This document shows, in pieces, positions 1 through 13,491 of a DNA stretch of 64,000 bases. Numbering within the stretch: position 1 is the first letter of the stretch; every line of letters starts with the position of its first letter. The translations under genes were made by a program, and so were the position numbers. This DNA is from Coleophoma eucalyptorum (lineage: Eukaryota > Ascomycota > Leotiomycetes > Helotiales > Dermateaceae): contig JALRME010000046.1 of NCBI GenBank assembly GCA_026120035.1, forward strand, positions 1-64,000, written 5' to 3'. The notes below the pieces were generated by a model that saw only the letters and a program-made list of their open reading frames with translations, was not told where the DNA came from and made no database searches.

Positions 1-1760
1 TCTAATACTACCTTCCTATATTTAATTTAAATCTACCTTAGTACTAATAAGATCTAATTAGACCTAAAATATATTTAAGCTAAGAGTTTAATTGATTTAT
101 TTAATCTAGTTTTAGCTTAGGCTTAATACTATAAGATAGTAGATAAATCTACCTAGTAGTATCGGCTATAGACTTAATTTAGATTTAAAGCTAACTTAGA
201 CCGGTTTAAACCTAATTTAAATTTAATAAAATAGGTTATACAATATATTTTATAAGCGAATAAGATAAATAAGCAAGTAAGATACTTAAAAATATACTAA
301 AGTTAATAATTCTTATATTATTATAAACTTAGTAAGTATAATATATAATACTGATTCTCTTTAAGCTTTAGGATTGTTTTAAGTTTTAAGCCTACCTAGT
401 ACTTAGATACTATTAGAACATCAATATATCCGCCTACTCGTAAGGTAATAAGTACTATTATAATACTTATATTGGTATATCGCTACTAGGCTGCGTACTA
501 GATACCTATAGGCTGGTTTTTCAATTTGTAGATCACCTACTGCTTTCTACCTATATAGGCTGGTTTTTCGAAAATCTAAAAACCTACCTACTAGTTAACC
601 ACTGGTTTAACCACTAGGTTTTCGCTTAATATAGGGGTTTCGTCTAGTATATAAGGATCTTAAAAAGAGGGGTATCACTAAGATTTTGACTATTAATTTC
701 AACTTTAGACTCTAACTCTTAATTTTGACTTTAGATTTCTTCTCTTAGAATTTGACTCTTAATTAATTAATACATCTTTAAATTCTAATCCTTAATTCTA
801 ACTCTTGATTCTAACTTTCAATTCTAACTCTCGATTCTTAATATTACTACTATAATGTATAGAAAGTTAATACTACAAGTATTTAACTTAAGTTAATTTC
901 GATTTAAGAAAAGCCTAGGTCTACTCGAAGCTTGAACTAAGTACCTACTATAACGTGTTTTATAAGCGAGTAGGAACTTATAGGTAAGTAGGAAACTTGA
1001 AATTATACCGAAAATCGCGATTTGGAGACTATTATAGTAATATCTCAATCAAAATAAGTACTTATTTATCCATCGAGAATACTATATCTTAAATTTTTTT
1101 TTAGAAATTTTGGTCTAGTGTTAAAAGAAATACAGTATAGAGATATAAAAGTTATGATTTTGGTGTACTTTCAAGTGTCCTACTTACTTACGTAAGGTAG
1201 GTACTTACTTTACTTATTATAATTTATTAATTTACATACAACTACGTAACCTATTATATTAAATTTGCATTAGGATCTAAATCGGCTTTAAACTTACCTA
1301 ACCTAAGTCTAAATTCGATACTATATATAAGCCCGAGTCAAGCCTAGATCAAGTCGATTTAAATTTCGACTTAAATCCGCTTTAGATCCGACTTAGATCT
1401 TACTAGAGCTAGACTTAAGTTGTATATAGGACGATAGCAATGTCCTTATACTATTTTGATAGTGTTTATTAAAATAGTACGTATTGCGCATATATATAGT
1501 ACTATATACATACTTACGTCTATCATATTTCGCGTTCTACTATATAGATACCTATATAAGGTACATCTTTAAGTACTTAGTTGGGATCCCGCAGGTTTCC
1601 TAATCATAAATACCTGACCGTAGAAACTATCACGACCGTGAGGTTTGAGGGGGGGGTTCCTTAGGGTTAACTACCAGATACCACCATAGACATTTCATTA
1701 TAGATATCCGTTATTTCATATCTTTTTGAAAGACCTACGCTACGATATTCCGAAGGAGAA
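1..1760. repeat. AT-rich, RIP-eroded repeat block
   Basis: No sustained open frame on either strand. The sequence is dominated by TA-rich words and has lost CpA/TpG, as expected of repeat-induced point mutation. Between about 690 and 840 there is a loose tandem run of AATTCTAACTCTT-like units. Between about 1260 and 1420 short words of the TTTAGATCCGACTTA kind recur. Similar words reappear at 7050-7560. It is probably a decayed transposable element, but no domain can be recognised. Confidence 0.7.
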
Positions 1761-1769
1761 GAAGGATAT

Positions 1770-2960
1770 ACAATATAACTTATCTCTTACCTCTACTATT
1801 ACGTCTCTGGCGGTTACTGAAATTGCTGCCTTTGCAATTGTTAACGCAAGATCTATACAAATATAGGGACCACGAAAATTCGTATTACTAGGGATTGGAT
1901 CAATGGGCATCAGCCAAATACTGAGTAGCTTTACCACAAAAAGCTTAGGGGGGTTGTTCGTCACGGCTGGGGTTATAATAGGATATAGAGTCAGGTTAGA
2001 CAATCTTGATCAGGAAGGGGGGTCGGATTATCTATATGATTTATAGTTGTTGCTTTGCCGCTATCTCAGTCACTCCTACACAGTGGTTTAACAAACGTCG
2101 AGGTTTAGCTAATGGTATCGTCTTCGCCGGGGGTGGCCTCGGTGGTACAGTCATATCCCTCTCCATGTCTGCTATAGTTGGTAAACTTAGTGTTGAATAG
2201 GCTTTCCGCATTATTAGACCTACAATGCTAGCCACAGGCCTTCCTACAGCTTGGTTTGTCCAGCAAAGAGTTGCAATTCCAGCCATAAAACTCATTCATT
2301 GATTGGTATACGTAACAAACTGCTGTTTAATATACCTTGCTAATATTACATAGGCGTTTGTTCCGAGACGTCAAATTCCTAGCTCTTTTTGCAATGGGGG
2401 CAATTGGAACGTTTCCTCTGCTCGTTCCTCCTTTCTTCTTGCCCCTCTATGCAGGCTCCCTGGGTCTACCTTCTCACATAGGAGCTGCTCTTGTTGCGAC
2501 CTTCAATTTCTCATCCGCAATTGGACGCACACTCAGTGGAGCCATGGGAGATATGCTTGGCCCTGTAAATTGTCTACTGATGTCTCTCCTGGTAAGTGCC
2601 ATCAGTATGCTTGCATTATGGCCAATATCGACATCTCTGACACCCTTGATTGTCTTTACAATTGTCAATGGAATGAGTAACGGTGCCTTTTTTGCCATCA
2701 TTCCCACAGTCGTGGGCAGTGTGTTTGGTAGCGCTCGACTGTCTGTTGCTATGAGCATGATTGTTACGGGCTGGGCAGGAGGCTACCTTATGGGCGCTCC
2801 AATCGCAGGGTATGTTCTAAATGCATCTGGGGGCCAAGGTAGTGGTTTTTTAGCATATCGGCCGGCCATTTTCTATGCTGGATCGATGGCAATTGGTGCT
2901 ACAGCAATGGCAGTTTTGGTTCGCCTTCACATGTCTAGAAACCCTCTGGAGATTCTCTAG
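1770..2960 (+). pseudogene. MFS monocarboxylate-transporter-like pseudogene
   Basis: Pieces of a major facilitator of the fungal monocarboxylate-transporter-like family can be followed in order. The first is a glycine-rich loop and helix region at about 1840-1985 (GPRKFVLLGIGSMG). The second is the typical QWFNKRRGLANG loop at about 2080-2115. The third is a clean C-terminal half at 2337-2960 with about five transmembrane helices. The 5' half is broken: in-frame TAG codons fall where the family has Trp (at about 1868 and at 2198-2200, before AFRI), TGA follows at about 2300, and there is a frame change near 2000. TGG to TAG is what RIP produces. The last 207 codons carry no stop, so damage decreases away from the AT-rich block. 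If expressed, only six C-terminal helices could be made. I consider it non-functional. Confidence 0.75.
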
Positions 2961-3283
2961 TTAGAATTTCGCATACTGATGGATTATTTTAGATTACTTA
3001 GGAATTATAAAATGACCCAGAGGATTAATTTAATGACCACAACTCGTTTGGAGACAGTACATCTTGCAGCTGTAAAGAATACGCCTTGATCACCTGTGGA
3101 GAGTATGGACACGGGATTGGGTATTGGACACCCGTTTTAGGTATAATTCCAAAGTGAAATCCTATTTTCGTAAATCTAATTGAATTACATTGGCAGCTGA
3201 AGCCAGTATATCTTATTGTTTCCCTGATGATTCCACGCATGACGCCTGAATAGTGTCTGCATCACTTGGAAATATTGAAATTT

Positions 3284-5769
3284 TCATGTACTGTCATGGC
3301 CATTTGGAAGATCCGCTGGGAAGAAGCGGAATAAATCCGTGGTAAATACATCAAAGTTAAATTCCTCTGGTGGGAATTCCTGATTTGACGCACTTGTTCG
3401 ATCTCGGAAATGAATCATAGGATCTGCGAGTAGCAAAGGCAGGCTAGCATACGGTACCGAACCATAGTCCGCAAATGGTGGAAGGTTATGAAAATCTGCC
3501 CCGTCTCTTGTCTGTACGCCACACCCACTCGTTACAATTGGAGTTTGTGGACTCAAAGGACCCTCTTGTATGTGAGTTGGAGATGTAACAGGGACATCTG
3601 TCAAGGTTTGTTCCACAACTGAAATAAGCTGTTTGATCGTAAAAGTGGCGCTTATAGTTGGCTCCCCGGGTACTATTTCGGACAAGTATCGAAGTGCAGC
3701 ATTGATATATTCCAGATTGTGTGAGAATTTATGCTTTTCCCAGATAATGTCATAAAGTAGTACTGCACAACTACTCTCGATGAAGAAGCAATGAAACCGC
3801 ATTTGCTGTCTCGTGAGCTGATTATCCAATGTAAACTGTTAAGGGCTAGACTTACCCTCCAGACTTCGAATTTCAAACCTGCACTGCAAAGGTAAGATAT
3901 CTGATCTTGGGCGGCATCAACCGCGTATCGACAGGCTTGACGAAGCCACATATCGTCTCCAATTACTGAGCCTGTAACAACGGGGTTCTTGCATCGGTCC
4001 TGGGGTCGTCCTCTGCGAACAGCTCTTGCAAGCAAAAAAGGTCGGAATGTTAGAAGGATTGTGTGATAATATACTACAAACAAGATCAGTTATTTGCACA
4101 AGAGATCACGCCAGCTGTGCTATATAAGTAAAGCTCTTAGTATGAAAAGAAACAAAAATCTTTCGCACGCATCGGAGCAGACCGGTAGTTGATGATTAGA
4201 GATAGAACATGGAAGCTATGTAGTTGGAACTGGATGACTGACAATTATGTAAGAAAAGTAAATGTATGTTTTTTCCGTCCTGTTCCCCGGTCGCAGCTGA
4301 AGCAATTCTATGTTCCTTCGAGAACTCACGTAACTCGGCATAGATACTTTCTGCTACTTTGTAGGTTTCCCATGGCGACTGCTTGCGGTGGTCGTATATG
4401 ATTGCGGCACTGCGTGCCATAATTTTTGCAAGGCGGGCAAGGCTACAAATAAGCGGCGCGTCTAAGGGAAATGGACATGATATGTCAGAATAATCTATTG
4501 CACACTTGCGCCCTAAAGCTAAAGCCTGCCAACTGTAAAGATGTTAAGTTAGCCAAATTGAAATTATTGGGTGCAGAATTCATGCCACCATTATAACGTT
4601 AGCCAAGAGCTACAACCAATGGAACTTCGTCCGACAAAAATGGTAAGTAATTGCGTTTATCAGGGTAGATGGGTACTTAATGTACCCAATGATGATGATT
4701 GCTCCAACTCCCGGTATATTTTTTGCTGCGATAAAATAATGTTTGGTTGAGGTTTGAAGGAATAATTAGCTTACCACTCGTGAAAGTATAAACTCCACAT
4801 GGTGACACGTTTCTCTTCTTGAAACTCGCGATTGAGCGTAGTTCCGCTTATATACATGTCTAAGTGCAGTCCCATTGCAAAGGCCTTCCTAGATGCGTTG
4901 CCTAAGTGCAGATAAGCGGAGTTCGGCCGACCTATAGTCATCTGATAAAGACCAAAGAGTATGGAGAGCTGAACTGCTCGAAAGTTAACAGCTTCATTGA
5001 AGACGAGGGCTTCGGCCTTGGCCGTTGAAAATAAGTGATCTGCCCACGCAAGTTTTTCTGTCGATGCTGCACCAAGTGCCATCATGGCAAGAACAACTGC
5101 TCTTATCTGGGGTTGAAGGTTCTGGCTGCGTTCATGCTCACAAATACAACGAGCATGAGCATGCAAATCCGAACTGTTCATGAAAGGTACGATATACCAT
5201 GTAGTAGACAGGTAATGATCAATGAATGACACAGCAAGGTCCAGGTGCAGACCTTCTCTTATATCTGTGCTAGAGTTCCCAGGTGTGGGATCTGTGAAAG
5301 GGCCAGTCCCAAAGAAAAATCCTTTCTGCAAGAACATCTCCAAGCTAGGAGTGAAGTCTTGAACTGCTCCTCTATTTGGCACAGCATGCGCCAAAAGGCC
5401 TCTGTGGATCTGGTGCAGAAAGGCAAATTGTGATGATGCACCGTAATAAAGCTGCTCTAGACCGAACCCTGGGCTTTCTTGAGTTGCACTTACACTATGA
5501 TACAGCTCTTCGTTGTGTGAGGGTTCCAATTCACCTGTCTGATCCCGTTGGAGACTTGTATCTGGTAGGTCAGGACGACACCCTGAACTTTCGCTTCTCC
5601 TATCGGCACACAATAGGTCGGGAGCCGGGACTGATTTCCTAGCCCGCAAAATCTCGCGATAAACACATGTTGCAGGTCTTCTTACACAGTGATTGCACGG
5701 TGTTTCACCATTACATTTGACCTTTTTTCTCCGGCACGTTTGGCAGGCTTTCAAAGTTCGCGTGCTCAT
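3284..5769 (-). CDS. Zn2Cys6 transcription factor with fungal-type middle domain
   Basis: Exon 1 (5769 to about 4775) starts with a textbook zinc cluster, Cys9, 12, 19, 25, 28 and 35 (CQTCRRKKVKCNG), near the N-terminus. A linker and the fungal-specific transcription-factor domain follow. The exon ends in SLYFHE at a GTAAGC donor. The next exon starts at 4532 and supplies WQALALGRK and the DISCPFP motif, typical of this domain. A third exon around 4070-3855 contains YYHTILLTFRPFLL and ends at GTAAGT. The last exon ends at 3284. The junction between about 4260 and 4070 could not be fixed, so a small defect there is possible. Target genes are unknown. The neighbouring MFS pseudogene and, beyond the transposon, the asparaginase are the nearest candidates. 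Confidence 0.8.
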
Positions 5770-7049
5770 TGCAATCTTCCTATTGTGGAAATATCGAGCA
5801 CTGAACCTCCCTGGTATGTAATCTTACGAGCCTAATCCGCAGGGGTTAATAATGTGTGGGGATGAGATGACGAGAATAAACACCTCGAGTAAGAAAATCG
5901 CGTTAGCACTGACTCTAAGTCCTATTGGTCCTCCGTACTTCGGGATAAAGTAAGAACCTCCATATATTGAGTGGCGAACTACTATGTATGCAGGTAAGAT
6001 AAGATGGTTCGACCGGAGGAAATAAAGCCAATTAAACGGATTAAATGATGGATTGTGAAAATTTGAATGATAAGGTAGGTAAGTGAACCAAGTACTGGTT
6101 ATATTTCTGACCCGGCTCTACCGTACTTCCGATCCGATGAAGCGAATCTAGCCTGACGCAGTTTAGTCCAAACTACAGTGTTGTCGAAAAGGCCGAAACT
6201 GTTAACCAGTTATATCGCCCCGAGCTTCAATCAAGGCCTTTACAGTTTCTTTGGAGACTTCCATACAGTACATAACTAATATTCCTATATCCTATATGTA
6301 ACACCAAGACTGCCGGCCTTGCGTATCTGCGGCTGTCCATAGCCCCACCAAATACTTGCAGGATAGGCCAAGTCCAGCCAGGCTAGGTCATGATTTGGGT
6401 AGCGCATTTGAAAATGATAGATGTACTATGAATTAAGGTTAAATATCCTCACTACTTGAGACGTCCCTACGAGTCTTAGAGTGGGAACTCGGAACGGCTT
6501 TATCGCTTCGGATTACGGGTTTAGCGGCACAACGCGTGTCAAAGCTTCCAAGGTTCTACCATCAATGAGAGCCAGAACCAGGAACCGCTTCGACTGCACC
6601 TATGACCAAAAACCCACTAATTATGTAGTTTTATTGGTCTAGACCCGGAATCATTCAGGCAGGTATGCAGAGAAACAATAGTACACATCACTTTCAGGTT
6701 GGGGCTCTCGTAAGGCCAAACATACAGTTTGTAAAGACACAGGTTTGATCAATGGCAGGATAGAGGTGTTTGGGAGCACAATAACCTTATATTGACTATA
6801 TCCTATAGGTCTCGTACGAAGGACACAAAAAAGATCAGAAAAGAAGAGGAGAAAGAAACCAATTTCTATGACATATCCCTCTTATATGCTTACTAGGTCC
6901 GAAACCCCTCCGACTCTGCTCATACTCGCTTACGCATACTGTCTTGGGTCATATGACATATATCTGGATTCCCAATTGTCTATTCTGAGCAGGTCAGGTT
7001 CTTACACAGTTATATCCTCTCTTTTAACCTAGTATCACAACCTAGTACA
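5770..7049. other. Intergenic, no gene recognised
   Basis: Mixed-composition DNA upstream of the Zn2Cys6 gene. No ORF with recognisable homology was seen. The first few hundred bases presumably hold the promoter of the factor at 3284-5769. Towards 7000 it grades into AT-rich repeat DNA. Confidence 0.5.
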
Positions 7050-7663
7050 GTAGGTAGCCTAATCCTAGATTAAAATGGGTTTAAGCTTACTAGGCGATTC
7101 GGGTTCGAGTTAGTCTTAACTAAAGCTACATCTTGTTAATAGACTGAGACCTAGCTTAAGGCTAAATCTAGTGTTAAGTTTTGAACTTTTATTTTGAGTT
7201 CTCTCTTACTTCTTACTAATACAGTACTATATAGCAACGCTTTTCATAAAACAAGTACTAGTATTTTTCTAGACGATATATAAAAGGCCAACAAGATAAA
7301 TATAGTAGTAATAATTATCATTAATTATACTACTATAGATCAACAATTATATAATCTTATTTAAATCGAGTTTAAGCTAAACTTGAGTCCGAGTTAAGTC
7401 GCTCGACGACTTAAAAGATATCTAACGATTAGAGCCATAGCTTAAGCCTAGCTTGCTTCAACAGGGCTTGAATTTGACTTAAGATAGGTGGATTTAAGCC
7501 AAAATTCTAACCTATCTAATCCAGGCTTAACTTAGGCAATGTTTAACGATACAGTATTTGGGAGATTTGAGGGCTGAAAATCACTCCACTAAGTACTAGT
7601 CTGCCTTACCTTGTAGCAATTTAGTATTCAAGGTCCACTGTATTATTGATATTGAATAGTATC
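7050..7663. repeat. AT-rich low-complexity flank of the retrotransposon
   Basis: Contains recurrent short words built on TTAAGCC/CTTAAG/GAGTTAAGTCG, similar in style to those at 60-250 and 1260-1420. No frame is open. It is the DNA into which the copia element at 7664-13679 is embedded. Confidence 0.55.
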
Positions 7664-7851
7664 TGTCGGATTGCAATGACATATACTTAGCACGTGACCC
7701 AATCACGTGGTAGCATTCATTGATGGGATATAACCCTATTTACGATAGACATACATAGAGAATCAACAACCACCTACAACATACTGTATACCCTGTAATT
7801 AAAGCCTACGATGCTATTACGAGGTCTGCCCGTTGTAAACGTATACCAATA
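7664..7851 (+). repeat. 5' LTR of the copia element
   Basis: A 188-bp terminal repeat starting TG and ending TA (CA in the 3' copy, mutated here). It carries two CACGTG boxes at 7691-7696 and 7704-7709. It is identical to the 3' LTR except for eight positions, all C/T differences. Confidence 0.93.
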
Positions 7852-8014
7852 CTGATCAGTGGACGTATAGATCAGAACACTACGTACTATACTCCCTATG
7901 CTCCAACGGGCTCTAAAGTATATAGTCGATTAAGCAGTCAAGCGTTATACCCCTGTGCTCTAATAGGCTCTATAACATACTACTTTGTTGAAGAGGGATA
8001 TCAATAGACTACTA

Positions 8015-8162
8015 GAAAGAGGTAGCGCGACGTATATACTATATATATATACGGCTATTGCGAATCTACGTTAGCTATTCGCTATCTAGTAAGGTTAATA
8101 CCCCTATTTGGAAAGAGGTAGCGCGACGTATATACTATATATATACGGCTATTGCGAATCTA
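8015..8162 (+). repeat. Direct repeat in the element's leader
   Basis: A segment of about 53 bp beginning GAAAGAGGTAGCGCGACGTA occurs at 8015-8068 and again at 8111-8162. Both copies run through an AT-dinucleotide stretch to CGGCTATTGCGAATCTA. The second copy lacks one AT dinucleotide. The pair lies between the 5' LTR and gag, in the untranslated leader, and shows no coding potential. Confidence 0.85.
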
Positions 8163-8399
8163 ACTAGCTATTTGACTTAATAACATCATTCTAACATCCT
8201 TAATTGGACTAAGAATTACGTCAAAAAGGACCGAAAAACGTTATAAAACAATATAACGAAAGTACCCTCTACGAAGTACCTTCATTCGATTACTAACTAG
8301 GTAACACTATAAAACCGAAACCCCTCCGTATACCCCTCGAATACCCTACGAATCAATATCATATAGGATAGTAGAATCTAATATATCTATAACTACTAA

Positions 8400-11300
8400 A
8401 GGCAATACAAACACTACGAAGGATCTCGACTATTGGACTATATAGGAGGAAGAATTCGATACCATCGATAAAAAGTATATAAAGGAATATATATAGTTCA
8501 AACTAGATGACTACGAATAATATAGTATAGTCGATAGTAGATTATAGACTAAACTATACGAGGATTTCTCGAAATTTATAATTAAAACCTTCTCTATCGC
8601 CGCTATCGCTATATAACGTTATATATACTACGAACTTCGCTAGGTAGGAGTATAGATACAAACGAAGCCTAAGAAAGGCGAGAACAAGAATAGGAATACT
8701 ATATATACTTAACTACTATATAAAGTCATCTAGGAGGATAAGAGACCTTCGTAGACTCTACAAGGCCTATATAAAGTCAAAGAGAACGCTAGTAGTAAAG
8801 GGCTACGTTCCTTCCAACTACGTAATACTATACCAAATAACTTGTTACCTAACGAAGGCTCGTTACCTAATACTCAACCTATTATTATACTAATTCTAAT
8901 ATCAAACCCTAGTATTCTAATACCTCAATCGTTACTATATACCTAGGCACAAACTAGAATACCACCTCGAAACATAACTTAATTCACACTCGAGATGCCT
9001 CTAAATAGGACCTTATAAGCTGAAAATCAACTACGACCTATATACGAGACTACTAGTAAGGAACCTACGCCCTTAGGTAAGGCTGTAAGCTAGCAAACCT
9101 AGACTATTAATCCAATCGTATATAGAAAGGAAATCTCTATATATACGAAGATGTTTATAGAGAATATAACATACGATAGAACCAATAGTAGTATTAACTT
9201 CAAACTCAAGATCTTCTACGAGGCCTATAAGAAGTCAAATGTATCCCTAGGAGTATACCACCTAGTATTATTAGCTATACTCTTAGGTATAACATTAGAA
9301 TACTACTTCGTATACGACCTTAGAGATATATCATTCTAGGAGGCTATCACTAGGCTTAAAGCTTACTTCGAAAGCTAGGAATTCTAACATAAGAACCTTT
9401 ATAAATAGAATACGATCTTATTACGTTCTATAATAAACGAGAACGAAGGAAAGCTTATAATAGACTATATTATATTACTCGTTAACAAGCTTATACTAAT
9501 ATAATATAGACTCTCTTAATTATTACGTAATATAGAGTTTCTTATAAGCAAGGTTATAATAGTATGTTAAAGCGTACTAGTATACTAATTCGCCCTAATA
9601 GATATATCTAACGAAATATTAGTTCTTACGAGTCAATTGTAATTATTAATTTCGATATAGGAGGCATAACGTAACGACGTACCTATAAGCCAAACATACT
9701 ATATAGATCGACGATATTATAATCGAGAATCGTCGAGAGATCGGAGTTAATAACCCTCGCGAATAAGGTCGACCTCGTAATAGAGATACCAAAAACCTCG
9801 ATATTTTATCTATTTTAAGGAGGACTATAGATCCTATAATTATATACTATAAGAACAAGAAGATACTCGAGAGAGGTTTAAGAAGAAGAATAACCTCTAA
9901 AGGTATAATAACTAATACCTTAAAGGCGTTTTACGTTAATATATTATAGAATTCGAAGGCAAAAAAAACAACCTTAAAGAAGACGTCTAAGAAGCATTCC
10001 AAATATTATCTATAGAAATACCAAATACGCCTACGATAGTAATATCGTTAGAATAGCTTGACGACGAGGATATAAGGTATTACTTTATATTATTTAATTA
10101 GATCGATAGTAAGTATAGAATAGAGCTTATAAATAAGTTGAATAATAAGTTATACCTTTACGTATTCGGTATAGATACTATAGAACCGATTTACCCTATC
10201 GGGTAGGTTAAATCGAACGATACACTAGAAATACCTATATATAACGATATCGACGATATCGAGGATTAGAATACTTATAACTATATTATAAATACTCGAT
10301 ACTCGAACGAGACCTTTAGAGGTATCGTTATTAATACTAGAGTATCTAATAGATCTACCGTAGGCTACAACTAATTTCTAACACTTTAGAAACTCGATAT
10401 AATAATAAGCTTGAATACCGATATAAAAGGACTCGTTAGCGTATAATTTAGTATAGGCACTATATCGTCAATAGGATTAATTAACGTAGATATACCTATT
10501 GGAATCATCTAATTCTATATTGTCGAAGTCGATATACTATTTCTATTATATCTAATAGATATAGATAGATTGAATATATACTATAATAACCTCGATAATA
10601 CGATTAATTCACCTATAAAGAAAATACCTATAATTCGACGTTATAGACATCCGTTTCTCCTTTAGAATAATATACTAAGTAGCTATATAACTATAACATT
10701 CACCTAGGATCTATACTACCTAACTATAACTAAATTACGAAGGCTATATTAACGATTTGACCACCCATCCGTAGAAAGGCTATAGCGAGTTCTAGAACGA
10801 TTAGGCTATAAAAACGTCGATAAGGTAGCGCTAGAATACCTTATAAAGTTCTACCATTATTACTAAATATATAGTAAATCACCTAGGAGGTTCAGATTTA
10901 CCTTAAAGGACGATATCGACTTTAACTACTCTATAGTCGTCGATATATTCTATATCGATAACCTACCGATATTATACGTGATCGACGAAGCTATAAGATT
11001 CTAAGCTACTAGATAGCTAGTAAACATCTCTATAAAACATACCTAGGATATACTATATATATATTAGATCGATACCTACCTAGGCCCACCTAACTTTATA
11101 ACCTACGATACTAGTAAGAACTTTATAAGCTAGGAATTCAATCACTACGCTATAAACGTAGGTATTACAACTAAGGTAGTACCTATAGAGGTATACAACT
11201 CGATAGGTATAGTAGAGAGGTACTATAGCCTACTTTATCGAGCCTATAAGATTATAGCAATAGAACTATTAGATCTAAGTAAGGAAATAACACTTTAGAT

Positions 11301-13470
11301 AGTACTAAAAGTATTGAACGATACTATAGGCCCCGATAGCCTTATACCGATACTACTAGTATTTAGAGCATTCCTACGTATAATAGAATTAGATCTATCG
11401 AATCCTTCGATTGTAGAACGCTCAAAAGCACTTAGAAAAGCTATAGAAGAAATAAGAAAGCTACGCTTATAACGCTAGGTTTCAGAGGTACTTTAGATAC
11501 GAAACAGACCTTTATCAACTATAGTATATAACCTACCTTTGAACGTACCTATTCTCGTATAGAGAGAAGGCCTAACAAACTAGGTAGATTATTAGGTAGG
11601 ACCTTATAACCTTATAAGTATAAAAGGCGAAATATATATCTTACGATTGCTATATAACGCTATATAATTTCGTACTACATCCGTAAAGCTATATTTCGAA
11701 GAAACCGGAAATAACGCCGAAGTTAACGCTAGGATCGATACCGTAGTATTACTAGAAGAATAGGTAACGCCTATATAAACTATACCTATAATTCCTATAA
11801 AACGGGGTAGAGGAAGGCTATAAAAATATCTAATTAATATTATAGAAGTCCACCTACATTCGTTAACGATTTACCCAACTAGGCTGGCTAAATCAACCTT
11901 CGAAGAATTATATAAGAAAGAGGTCAAAGGATTACTCCAAAAAGACGTATTTCGACTCGTTCAACCCTTTAAGATACTACTAGGAGTATACATTTTCAAA
12001 GCTCGATTCGTGGATAGTATAAAGAACGAGAAGAATAAGCTATACGCTAAATCTAGACTAGTTGTATAGGTATATAACGACGATAGCAAAAGGCTAGTTC
12101 TTATAGAATCACCTATAATTCAAAGAATAAGCTAAAGACTTATCCTCTGTCTAGTAACTATATTTATAGGTATAGATACAAACTTATACCTACGTAATAT
12201 ATCCTAGGCATACGTACAATCCAAAATGACTCTAGCTCGTGATTTCTATATATAAGTATCATACGAACTTAGTTAGGTATTAGGAGCCAAAGAAGGTACT
12301 ATTATAAAGGTTTTACGATCCTTATACGGTATTCTAGAAGCAAGCAATTACTAGTTTAATACGTATTATAAACATTATATTAAGGAGCTTAATATAGTAT
12401 AATCTACGTACGATATATACCTATTATATACTAACTTAGATACGACTGTATTCGGCATTATAGGCCTCTAAACCGATAATACCTTATTCTTAGTAGATAA
12501 TAAATTCGCTACTATAGAACAAGAACAACTTACTAAGGTAGGATTCCCTATAAAACCTCGTGAGTAGCTTATACCTAAACACCTAATTAAGTTCAATAGA
12601 GGTATAATCAAACTATAAGATGAAACTATATATTTAAGCTAAGAACGCTAGTATATCAAATTATCACCTATTGAAGAAAGGATAGTTCCAAATAGTATAT
12701 CTATAGCCGATATAAGAGGTATACTTATACTAAAGCAACAATATATTACTTAGAGAGCTAGAGGTACCTATATCGCCTCCGTATATCAACTAGAGGTATC
12801 ATACGATCTATTAGTTGCTACTTAAGTAATCAATCCTACGAAGGATAATAATATACAACTAAATAAGTATATTAAGTAGTAGATCGATAATAAGTCTAGA
12901 GGTCTTAAATTCGTTAAATTGGATATTAAGACTCTCAAATTGATTATATTCGTAGATAGATCTTTTGCAAATAATAAGGATCTATCGAGTCAAATTGGAT
13001 ATATCTATATACTAGCTAATAGCTCTAATAAGGCTAATATTATATATTAGAGTTCTACTAAGTATAAGAGAGTTATAAGGAGCGTATTAGCCTCTGAACT
13101 ATACGCTATAATATATAGATTCGATATAGGAATAATACTAAAAACAACCGTAGAATAATAGCTTAATATCCACCTTCCACTAGTTATTTGTACTGATTCT
13201 AGGTTAGTATTCGAATGCCTTGTTAAGCTAGGAACAACATAGGAAAAGCGCCTTATGATCGATATTATATACCTTCGACAGTCATACGAAAGACGCGAAA
13301 TTATAGAGATAAAGTGGATAGAAGGTACTACTAATCTAGCTGATACTATAACTAAAAGCAATACCTCGCTAGTATTAAAACAACTTATAGATACGAATAG
13401 GATCAACCTATAGGAGGTAGAATAGGTAGAACGTTGAAATAGGAGCTCTAAGAGCATCTGGATTCTCTCT
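8400..13470 (+). pseudogene. copia gag-pol remnant
   Basis: One frame (first codon position congruent to 1 modulo 3) can be read from about 9150 to 13450 with stops but no detected indel. Gag-like sequence is at about 9150-9700. Integrase is at about 10740-11470: the DDE residues are still legible (VVDIFYID, ITYDTSKNF, IGIVERYY), but three of the four HHCC zinc ligands are now Tyr. Reverse transcriptase is at about 11880-12560 with VQSKMTLARDFY and SLYGILEAS. RNase H is at about 12940-13400 with SELYAI and the CTDSR segment. Nonsense codons lie at Trp/Gln positions. No protein can be made. Confidence 0.88.
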
Positions 13471-13491
13471 ATAAAAAGAAAGAGTTACTAG

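Noticed and set aside
13047..13457. Minus-strand ORF of 136 codons
   Set aside because: Antisense shadow of the copia RNase H region; opened by RIP-driven base composition.
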